A stretch of 33,000 nt of DNA from Apostichopus californicus (Eukaryota; Echinodermata; Holothuroidea; Aspidochirotida; Stichopodidae), in contig JAIPMN010013708.1 in NCBI GenBank assembly GCA_020650975.1, positions 1 through 33,000 on the forward strand, read 5' to 3'. Under the pieces are notes generated by a model that worked only from the letters and a program-made list of their open reading frames with translations, did no database searches and had not been told where the DNA came from. Positions 23,756 to 33,000 of this stretch are shown here, one piece after another; within the stretch, counting starts at the first letter, position 1, and each line of letters starts with the position of its first letter. The position numbers were made by a program, and so were the translations under genes.

Positions 23756-24699
23756 AAATAAAAAGGGGAAAAAAGGAAGGAAATAAACTCCCATTAAATG
23801 TATAATGCTTAAATGAGCTTAAACTGTACTTAAATTCACCATATGGCTACCATCAGAATATACTAGTGTACTTTTATATCTTCAATTACCTGTGTAAAGA
23901 AGTGAACAAAGCAGAGCTTTTTATAAAGTGACGTAAAGTCCTAGACTTCCCCTACAAAGTGACTTTACCGAATAAAACTTTTCTACTTTGAAAGTGTAAA
24001 TTTCTTAAATATGGGATCTCAATTTAAGAATGTTTATATGCAACTTACAAGGCATGGGAAGTGCCATTTTGGAGACATTTTTAGCAACAACAAAAAACTT
24101 TCTACGCTACGCACCAACCGATGGTGCTGTTCCGCTTAGATAATGTCATGATGGTCCCCTTTGGAAATAGCTCACCAACTAAAAACTTCTTTAAAATAAG
24201 GCCTCAGTATATACGCACACCAATGCACTATGTAACATTTGAACAATAAATAATGTTTTTCGATGTTCCTGAACTGCCCCCCCCCCCAATGGATTCTACC
24301 CAGGCTACGGCCCAGAAGTATCATTATTGTGGAGGTTTTTTACGTTCCGATAAAGTGAATGTGCCCAGATACCCAACAGTACTTTTAATTGTACTTATGA
24401 TACCATATTTGTGCATGTTATGGGCATCTATATTAACAAAATGATTTCATTCTCACGTACAAAATTTAAGTATGTTTCCGTCTTGGGTTAAGTGTCAATT
24501 TTATTAATCATGATAAAGCAGGAATGAAGATCGAAATTACAAAGGTGAGATTGTCATTGGCCCATCTGGGTCTCACATCTACAATTACATTATTCTTTCC
24601 CAAATCGCGCCGGTTTCTGGCCCCGCACAGTTCTCACATATTCATAAATTCCTACGCCACTGGTTATATATAGTGTCGCATAAATCCAATATTCTCTTA
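23756..24699. other. non-coding stretch without a supported gene
   Basis: AT-rich, with an 11-base C run at 24277-24287. The short frame at 24253-24444 runs across that homopolymer and is not convincing. Confidence 0.4.
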
Positions 24700-25120
24700 T
24701 TTGAATAGCTCCTGAATAAGCATATTTTCTGTCCTGTACTGGTTGAACCCTTTTTGAATAGTGAATATGTATAAGTTCGATAGATCGTTACATTTATGGA
24801 ATGGAATAAGAAATTTAATACCGTAATAGCTACCGAATAAGCATATTCTCTTTCCCGTACTGGTTGAACCCTTTTTGAATAGTGAATATGTATAACATCG
24901 ATAGATCATTACATTTATGGAATGGAATGAGAAATTGAATACCGTAATAGCTAACGAATAAGCATTTTCTCTTTCCCGTACTGGTTAAACGCTTATTTGA
25001 ATATGTATAAGTTCGATAGATTATTACATTTATGGAATTGAACGAGAAATTGAGATACAATAATCGCTCCTGAATAAGCGTATTCTCTGTCCTGTACTGG
25101 TTAAACCCTTATTTGGCAGA
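24700..25120 (+). repeat. 121-bp tandem repeat upstream of copy 2 first exon
   Basis: Units start at 24708, 24829, 24950 and 25066 (period 121, 121, 116), marked by a gct-cc-gaataagc word. Each contains cgtactggtt and acatttatggaat. The fourth unit is cut off at about 25120. The repeats are similar but not identical, so the array is not brand new. Minus-strand open frames run through it only because of the period. It ends about 150 bases before the predicted start codon of copy 2. Confidence 0.88.
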
Positions 25121-25138
25121 GAGCATAGTATATTATAT

Positions 25139-25144
25139 TATAAA
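25139..25144 (+). promoter_or_regulatory. possible TATA box of copy 2
   Basis: TATAAA 133 bases before the candidate start codon, directly after the tandem repeat. The surroundings are AT-rich, so this is weak on its own. Confidence 0.25.
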
Positions 25145-25271
25145 TGTAAAAATTTGTCTATTTATTAACAGAAGATTGATCATGACAACATTTTGAAGCT
25201 AAGTCAAAACGGTCTCTTCACCGACCATCAATACATGCCTGTTTTAAGAGAAAGGAACGGAAACACCTAGA

Positions 25272-25368
25272 ATGGCGAAAAAAGTAAAATCAATCCGAGC
25301 AGCAATTGGAGAAGCAATTGGATATCCAGAAGGAAATTCCAGACAAATGCCAGTGTCAAATACGAAAG
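25272..25368 (+). CDS. candidate first coding exon of GBP-like copy 2
   Basis: ATG with A at -3 and G at +4 opens 32 codons (begins MAKKVKSIRAAIGEA, ends PVSNTK) and leaves one base, G, before a GT donor (AAAG|GTACAG). An in-frame TAA at 25245-25247 excludes a longer frame in the same exon. Joining to the acceptor at 26645 gives codon G|AT, the same Asp seen in the open sequence of both large exons, so the phase is right. The intron would be 1277 bp and the full protein 1386 residues. The donor is not a perfect consensus (GTACAG), and the peptide has no family match I know, so this is a good prediction and not a proven exon. A basic N-terminus without a hydrophobic stretch suggests a cytosolic protein. 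Confidence 0.6.
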
Positions 25369-25689
25369 GTACAGTTAAGCATGAAATATTTTGCATATTA
25401 TTATGCTTAATATATATAATCACTTATTCACATCACATGCATCAGAAGCGCATACAGTTGATTAAATGCTAAATGTGTCCAAACATTTGGAATGTCCCAT
25501 ACGAAGTCAGTAGTTCCGTGAAGCGAAGTGATGGCGAAGATCGGAATTGATCATAGTTTTGCTACTACATGGTTATAATGCATGTACATACATACAAGAC
25601 ATTCAAGCCACTTCAGCTCCCTTTAGTTCAATTCATGTCAATCAAGTAGCTTATATTGAGTCACCGGTCTAAAATCGAAAGGTGACGAG

Positions 25690-26562
25690 TCGAACTACCG
25701 AGCTCAGATAGATACCGAATGTGTAATGGGAACAACTTGCTGTTTAATGCTATGAAAGCAAGAGAAATGATGGTAGACTTTAGAAGAATTAAAACACCCA
25801 TGCTCCCATTCTCAAGTAATGGCACTGTTGTTGAACAAGTATCTTTATTCAAGTTTCCCGGTACATACATTCCGGACGATCTTTCTTTGATGGTAAATTC
25901 TATTGATATTCTAAAAAAAATCCGAACAGCGCCTTTATGTCTTGCGTAAATTAAAAACACTTGGAATAAATCAGTTTATTTTAATAAACTTTAATCGTGC
26001 AATATTTGAAAACGTGCTCACTTCATCTATTACGGTCTGGTTTGGCTGTGTAAACCAATCTGACCTCGTTAAGTTATCAGACCTCTGTAATTCGGTCTGC
26101 CGAAAAAAATCAAAGGTACCAGCCTGCCGTAAATGCACACGATATATCTAGAAGAGACCGCTAAGTGATTGGACAAACTTATGACTGATTCGAATCACCG
26201 TGATTATAGTTATTTAATTTTTTACCTTCAAATCGCTGTCTCCGTACTTTTAGGGGAAATAAGCGTCTAACGGATAGTCTTTTCCCATCTGCTGTGAAAT
26301 TATTTAATTCGTCATAACAGTTATCTGTATTTTCGTTTTAGTTTGTTATTGTTCCTATGCTTAGTTTCGCACTTTTTGACACTTTTTAGCCTTTTCCTAA
26401 ATATTTTTGTAGTAATATGTTTTCACTATTTAGATTTATTACATTTTTTGGCATATTTTTACATCCTTTTCTAAAATTCTTACTCATTTTTATTACAGAG
26501 CAGGAGGAACATTATGATTTTCGATATTTTTATACATTGCCTGATTAAATAAATGAAATGAA
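25690..26562 (+). mobile_element. 3' end of a non-LTR retrotransposon, decayed
   Basis: Encodes the segment that follows the reverse transcriptase core in CR1/L2/Rex-type elements: NNLLFNAMKAREMMVDFRR, then SFKFPGTYI-like wording for the usual SFKFLGT, LRKLKTLGINQF, ITVWFG, and near the end LPSNRC followed by SLFPSAVKLFNS. The frame changes at an A run near 25919 and again near 26255, so it is not functional. An AT-rich tail follows and ends in aaataaatgaaatgaaaa at 26548-26565, a typical short-repeat 3' tail. It lies in sense orientation within the predicted intron of copy 2, and its end coincides with the point where homology to the copy 1 intron begins. Confidence 0.8.
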
Positions 26563-26625
26563 AATATTTCCTTGCTTTGAACGAACATAAATGTTGTTCA
26601 AATAACGTAAACTATCTTTAAGGTC

Positions 26626-26645
26626 ATCTTAATTCTCTTTTCTAG
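26626..26645 (+). other. 3' splice site of copy 2 terminal exon
   Basis: Pyrimidine-rich ttctcttttctag with AG at 26644-26645. An in-frame TAA (26630-26632) lies just upstream, so coding sequence cannot extend left without splicing. About 80 bases of intron on its left are alike in the two paralogues. Confidence 0.7.
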
Positions 26646-29600
26646 ATTCAACTAGTAATGCTGTTCCCCTGTGCCTTCCAAACAACTACACTTGGGATTC
26701 CGTCACCAAAAAAATTTCTGTTGACAAGACGAACACAAGGAAATCACTCACAGTGTGTACGGAAGGGCTGGAGTTGCTCAAAAGTCTTAAAGATCAACTG
26801 GTTGTTGTGTTGTGCATTGCTGGTCCAGCAAGATCCGGAAAATCATTCTTCGCATCTCAACTTCTAGAAGATGTTAACTTCGATGTAGGTCACGGCGCCG
26901 GGTCCCACACTACAGGAATATGGATTGGTGTTGGAGCAAAACCGGTCAGTTGGAGCAGTGATATAGCAAGAGTGGTCATACTAGATGCCGAAGGGTTGGG
27001 TGGGGTAAACACAGATAGTAGTAATACCGATGCAAAATGGGAACATAAAATATTTTCTTTGTGTGTGCTACTTAGTTCGTACGTCATATACAATAGCAAG
27101 GGACCTCCCAATAACGACGAATTAGACAAACTTGGATTTATTGCGGAGTTTAGTCGTTCCATTTGTCCTGAGAGGCAGGACGACGTAGAGGAACAGAAAA
27201 CACCGAGCGAGGGTTTGGGTCAGTTTGGACCAGATTTTCTTTGGTTATTTCGAGATATTCTCTGTACACCAGATCTTAATGGACAACCTTGCGACTGGAC
27301 AAAGTTTGTCAAAAAAGCACTCCTTGATCCCAAACCAAACGAGCCAGAGAGGAATCATATTCGAAAATCGATCTCATCTACATTTAGAACAATCCAAGCC
27401 GCTGATATACCTCCCCCAACCTTTGACTCAAAGGCGGTAAAAAATTTATTAGGTGAGGAAAACAAATACAAAATAAACCAAAACTTTTTGCTTAGAATTG
27501 AAGAGGTAGCGCAAAATATGTTGTCTTCTGTACAAGTAAAGAATATTAAAGGAAGTAAACTCACTGGATCGCAGTTAATTGATATGTTATTACATGTTGT
27601 TGACAGGGTGAACAGCGAGTGCGACAAACTTGATGTCACCAGTATGTGGGATAGTATTGTAAATGCAGAAATGCAACGTTACATTCAAAGGGCGTTACAT
27701 ATATATAAGGAGAAAATGGAACAAGTCAAACTTCCTGAGGAAGAGGACACATATTTAGCGCTTCATGAGTCTACGAAAGATTCTTCAAAGCATCATTTTC
27801 AGAAAGTTACGACACGCTTTGATAAAGATATCTGCTCAAGTCAATTACAAGTTTTGTGCCATAAAATTGAAACCGAATTTAATAACTCATTCTTGAAGAA
27901 AAACGAGCAAGCTTCATTAAGATTCAATGATAAGTTGAATACAGATCTTGAGAATAAATATTTTAATAACCTTCCGGCAAAACCCAGTTGTATGCAACTG
28001 AAAATTGCTAATACGAAAGTTAATGATTGCTACAAAGAAAAGGCCAAGGGTCCGAAAGCGGAACAAGTAAAAAGCGAAACACAGTTGCAACGTGGTCAGA
28101 AAATAGGCAGAATGAGAACGGAATCACTGATTTATGACGAGCAGCAATCATGTGAATTATTTGAGAGATCTTTAAAAGAGGCGTTGGAAGGGGAAACGCT
28201 AACCTTCAACAAACTTACTGCTCTGAAGGAAACTTGTATCAAGGATTGCTTCACTAATTTTAGAAAAGCAACATGTGATGAAGTGGATTGCACTCCTTGT
28301 ATGAAATCTAAGCAAAGTGTTGGCCAAGAGGTAGAAAGCATATTTAAAACATGCTCATCAGAATGTTACAATAAATCGAAAGAAGCATGTCAAAGTTTGA
28401 TAAACGAATTAATGAAAACAAAATTGCTACCGTTCGTGGAAAACTTTGATTCACATAACTATAGTAATTTCCTAAACGTAAAATGTGAAATATTGAACCA
28501 GTATGACAAAAAAGCTAAAGGACTAGCAAAGGAAGACTTAATGGGTACGTGTACTAAGACAATAGATATGCAAAACGAAGGAATACAGCTTTTGATAATT
28601 CAAAGCGCATTGAAAAGTGTGTCTTGTGAGTACACACAACTTTTGATCCAAACTACAAAATCTGATCCTTGTGAAGCTGAAGAACTGGACAAAATACAAG
28701 CTATTAGGAGCACGGATATGATCTCAAAATTTAAAGTGAAGTGCGCATGCATTGATGAATCTAAATTAGAACCATATCTGTTAAACTTGGAAGACGTGAT
28801 AAAAAACTTTACAACATTGATAGCAAATGAAAATAAAAGTAGGTCTATCAATCTATGCGAAGAACTGGTCACAAGCCTCTCAAGAAAATTCCATGATGGC
28901 ATATTGCAAACACACATCCCTAAAATACGTCAGGAAACGGAATATGGTCAATGTAGCCATCACTTACATATGGCGGAAGAATTTAAAAATCAAATCCTTA
29001 ATGATTACAAACAGAGAGCCCGTGGTCCAGAAAAGGAACGTTTTCAGGAAAGTTTGAACGAATATATGGAAATTCTCTTGACTATCGTTAAGAACGTGGT
29101 AACTGAAATGATTTTGAAGACAGTCCTGCGACAACATTTTGACCAGCTTGATATAGTTAAACAGAAGTATCCAATTAGTGAAACTGAGCTACGAAGCGCA
29201 ATCAGTGAAACTAATAATAATACGGAGAAAGTGTTTAGCGATGCACAAAAACAAATATCTCTACCATTTGTTACTTGCAGCAAAGATATTTTGTCGATTA
29301 TCTTAGATTTCGACACAATGCAACTCGTAGAAGAAAATTACAAAGAGTCAATGAGGCAATTAGACGAAATTTGCAAAGATATTTCATTAGAAAGTCAAAT
29401 AAAATGTAAGGAGTTAGTTGATGGTGGAGCGGATACTTTCACATTTGCTAAAATAAGAGATGATTGCACAAAAGAATTTGAAAACAGTGGAAAAGGTGTA
29501 TTGAAGGATCATTATAAGAGCATTCTTCAAGGTAATGTCGATTTGGAGATACGCATTGCTCACACTACCATTGCCGATAATAGCGTTAAATGCATATTTG

Positions 29601-30709
29601 CAGATTGCAGAACCGCCATAGAAAACTTGGTACAAAGAAATCCACGTGAACAGTACGACCTTGAAAATGATATTAAGCGGGTAAAAGAAGATGCTACAAA
29701 GAAGATTGAAAACTTACAAAAAGAAGTTGCAGAGGCAAACATTGCAGGAACAGAGGAAAGTTTAACAATTGAATTGAAAGACACCATATCTTCCGTGCAT
29801 GGTAAGAATTTACGTATTTCGTCTGAAAAATGTTCTGCACAACTGCGTGAAGTATTGGAAGAGCTTAAAGGTTATTGTAAGACATTTCTAGAATCAGAAA
29901 CATCTGCAATCGATGATTTAATTCATTTCAAAGATGAATATCTACGTCAATATGACCAAGCTGCAATAGGACCAGCAAAAGCAAAAGGAAGAGAAACATT
30001 AGAACCAGAAATCGTGGAAGAGGTTGACAGAACGTTTGTGTTGTTTGCAAAAGCAAAGTATCGAATAATACTCCGTGAAGAAATTCAAAAAATTCAGTTT
30101 TTAGATCTATTGAATAATCCGGAACCAGAGAGAATAGAGCAATTGGTCCAACTCTTAATGACTAAAGTTGATGATATTCAAAACACATACCCCACGTTGG
30201 GAGATTTAACTAGAAATAACCTTACTAGAGATTTAAAAGAAAGTATCAATCCAAGCTTGCTGAACGAAATAATAACTGCCTATGGAAAGAAAATTACTCA
30301 GTTGGGATACCGGGGTATTCTTGAGAAGGATGAACTAGAAAATGAAATAGAGTCAGCTAAAAATGGTCTTTTCGAAATTCTTAGACCGCGAATCTTTGGA
30401 ATTAACGGAGGCGTACTCGAAGAGTCGCAAAATATCATCGATAATGTAGAAACATCATTCAAGCAAGAAAACGTCGAACGTTCACGCATAAACTGCCAGA
30501 AAACCCTTGACTTGCTTTTCCAGTACAATTGGGATTATCTCACGAAAGAGTATTTTAGAAAAAATTATGATGAAAAATGTAAAGGACCTGCTAGGCAAAT
30601 GGTTTGGAATCACAATCAAGAAAAAATTGATTTATACTACGATTCGCGTAATGCCTTCTGGAGAAAAGTGTCGTCACCAGTGAAATACATTTTCTTTACT
30701 AAAGTTTAA
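26646..30709 (+). CDS. GBP-like large GTPase with reiterated helical modules, copy 2 (terminal exon)
   Basis: Paralogue of 114-4177, same exon layout and same length from the codon at 26753 (GTG, not the true start) to TAA at 30707-30709. GPARSGKS, SHTTGIW, DAEGLG and WLFRD are all kept at the same residues. It lacks the usual T in the DTEG box (A instead), as does copy 1. The six module signatures are present: KGPKAEQ, KGLAKED (Leu for Pro), RGPEKER, KGVLKDH, IGPAKAK and KGPARQM. It ends FFTKV, with no CaaX box. Conserved blocks alternate with diverged blocks; the guanine-cap and stalk regions have many amino-acid changes. With the candidate exon at 25272-25368 the protein is 1386 residues. 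Expected activity is GTP binding and hydrolysis with self-assembly, as known for GBPs; the pathway is unknown. Confidence 0.88.
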
Positions 30710-33000
30710 AATGAAGATGTATACCTATAGATTTACTAAAAGTAATATAAGAGACAACTTATGCACAAACAGTTGTTGGTTCTGTCAGTGCATCCAATTT
30801 GACATGTTTTCTTATCATTCGGACGGTAGATATATCCAGTAAACTTACCATCATAGATTATAGTATGTACATACTGTTCAATGTTTGGTTCTTCTCAGCA
30901 CCAGTACCTTATGCTGCAATTGGATGCATGCAAATATTTGCAAATAATAGGATAATCATGGATAGCTTGAAATATAGTTGGTACATGGCCGTTATATTAT
31001 GATGGCTTAAAGTCATCTGAGGTATTGGCTATTATAGTGGATCATGTTCATAACACTGTAAAACTCTTAACACGGTATAATTTGCTATCTCACTCAATAT
31101 CATTGGTGTCATATTGCAATAGAAACGGAAAATGATATAAAATGTTGCAGCGTTAATTTAAAACGCCCTGTAATATCAAAGGACGTAACATGAACTTTAA
31201 CCATATATTATCATTCATTTTTTGCCTGGTTTTTACTAGGATAGCAGCTGAATGCAATTTTCATTACAAATAGTTGCTGTTTAGTTGTTTGGTTTTCGTG
31301 CCCATGCTCTATCTTGATTGTCTTTCCTTACAACCAGGCTCTATCTTTGGTGATATTTTTTGCATAGCCGGTCTATTTCCAAGGGACTCGTGGTACACAT
31401 TTTAAGTAATATCGTTCTATTAGCACCAGTAACTTATGCTGCAAATGGATGAATCAGTGACGTCTAAGTTTCCAAATAATCGAATAATATCATTGTTAAC
31501 TTGAGATATAGTTCGTACATGACAGTTAGATTATGAAGGTTTTAATTAATATGAGGTATCGTTTTTCTTGGTGAATCATGTACATATATCACTTTAAATC
31601 TCTTAACACGGTATAAGTTTCTACCTCGCTTAATTACATTGCAATACAAGAAGGGCAATAAGATATATATAGCAGCGTTGATTAACGTCGTTCACCTTCC
31701 TCTCTGTAAAATAACAGGACGTAAAAGGACCTTAAAACCCTATATTATCATTCACCTTTTGCCTCAGCTGGTTTGTTCTAGTCTAGGATAACAGCTGAAT
31801 GCAACTTTAATTACATATAGTTGCTGTCTAGTTGTTTGTTTTTCGTGCCCGTGCTCTATCTTGAATGACTTTCCTTACAATGTTTACATGTGATGATCAT
31901 GTGTTTACACTCTCGATTTGAGGGGAATAGGGTTGATATTGAATCAAGTTGTGTGGGTTTTTGTATCCAGGCTTTATCTTGTGTTTTTTTTAATGTACAA
32001 GTTAACTTGGCCTTTGGGTAAAATCATGTTTATAACCGGTCTCTTTCCAAGGGACTCGTGGTATACATTTTAAGTAACATCATCATGAGCACACGGTGAC
32101 ATTTTCGATGGAAAAGGACTGGGATTAAGACCCAGTTAAGTCGTTTGGTGTTCTTATCGTTGACTTTGTTGACTTAACAATTGAGAGGATATAAATGATG
32201 CTCTTTATTGGTACTCTGTGGATAACACACGCTAGAAGGTAGTCCTATACCAATATTAATAAATAAATGTTGCAAAATATCGATCATTATATGAAATTTC
32301 TCACGTAACTTTAGCTTAATAAAATATTTTTTGGTGAATTTATCCAGATCGACAAAACGGTATACATATGTGTGAAGGACGCAAGCTAATTATCATATAT
32401 ACATTATTATTCTTTTCAAGTTCTTGTCGCAGTTTTTGTTTTATAATAGTGTTGAAACCAGTAGACAGTGGTTACCAGTATTGACACCAGTGGTGATAAG
32501 TAGTTTATTTACAACTGATATAAATTTATGATAAAAATTTTAAGATGCTTATTTTTCTGTTCTTTTGCAAACCAGATAATACTTTAAACTAGACTAGCTA
32601 CGTTTCAATAGCAGTATCTTTTACTTGAGTAAAAAAAATCGAGGTATAGCTTTGTTATTTTTATTTAAGGGTATAGACTTGCTCCTAGTAATAGCAACTG
32701 TTTTGTTTAACTAATATTGTAATACGAATAAAAACTTTGCTCAAGTACTGTAAAATAATTATTGTAAGGGGTTAGTGTGGTTTCCAAAGGCAGCCGGTTA
32801 CTTTATATTGTTGACTGTATATAGTTGAATGTATAACTTCTTTTTATCCTTCCAACATTATATCTCAGTATATTGACAAACAGCGTGCGATAACTAATTG
32901 TAGAATGTAATCTTTAATTATATGTACAGTCATTAATTAAATAATTAAACCAATAATTATTGTTAGTTGACGTAATCGGTGTCTCTTACTAAAATCACCG
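30710..33000 (+). repeat. duplicated 3' flank, copy 2 side
   Basis: Colinear with 4178-6357, still matching at the window end. It contains an extra internal duplication: 30889-31410 is repeated at 31417-31990, while the copy 1 flank has that block only once apart from its broken gene end. The first unit lacks about 100 bases present in the second, between cttaca and ccaggctctatc. No coding frame is conserved. Confidence 0.85.

Noticed and set aside
24697..25060. Minus-strand frames of 70-76 codons
   Set aside because: Produced by reading through the 121-bp tandem repeat; the same peptide recurs with the period.
1..33000. tRNA, rRNA genes or CRISPR arrays
   Set aside because: I saw no cloverleaf with the conserved TTCGA box, no rRNA-like stretch, and no regularly spaced identical repeats with unique spacers; the 121-bp array has no spacers.

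Overview
This looks like a eukaryotic nuclear window, probably from an invertebrate animal. It is AT-rich and gene-poor, its genes have introns, and it carries many degenerate transposons and tandem repeats. Frequent words such as taggcctac and AGGTCA-rich repeats remind me of echinoderm or other marine deuterostome genomes, but that assignment is only a guess.

The main content is a pair of tandem paralogues on the + strand. Each has a giant terminal exon of about 4.06 kb (114-4177 and 26646-30709) encoding a guanylate-binding-protein-like (GB1/RHD3 class) large GTPase. The N-terminal third aligns motif by motif with vertebrate GBPs: the P-loop with its cis arginine, the SHT switch, a DxEG box and an RD motif. 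The rest is not the usual single GBP helical tail. It is a chain of six helical modules, each marked by a Y-x4-KGPAK-like signature, at a spacing of about 158 residues. No in-frame ATG precedes the GTPase domain in either large exon, so both must be spliced to an upstream exon. For copy 2 a good candidate lies at 25272-25368: an ATG in strong context and a donor whose phase restores the codon exactly. It predicts a protein of 1386 residues. The matching exon of copy 1 would lie left of the window.

Behind copy 1 is a third, broken 3' end of the same gene (4358-4618), closer to copy 2 than to copy 1. About 2.2 kb of 3' flank is also shared by the two loci (4619-6357 and 30710-33000, running off the window), so this is a segmental tandem array with repeated unequal exchange.

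The 20 kb between the paralogues (about 6.4-25.2 kb) has no gene I can support. It holds a decayed hAT transposon with terminal inverted repeats and an 8-bp target duplication (13934-15096), a TA-flanked element with terminal inverted repeats (21282-22724), a 0.95-kb direct repeat pair (12641-13590 and 20072-21006), an inverted pair (9478-9765 and 22735-23000), a degenerate minisatellite (18485-18860), a 121-bp tandem repeat just upstream of the candidate first exon of copy 2 (24700-25120), several hairpins, and a non-LTR retrotransposon tail inside the copy 2 intron (25690-26562).

If the vertebrate analogy holds, the paralogues are interferon-type or innate-immune GTPases that self-assemble through an extended helical stalk. 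That role is inferred from the family and not shown by the sequence.
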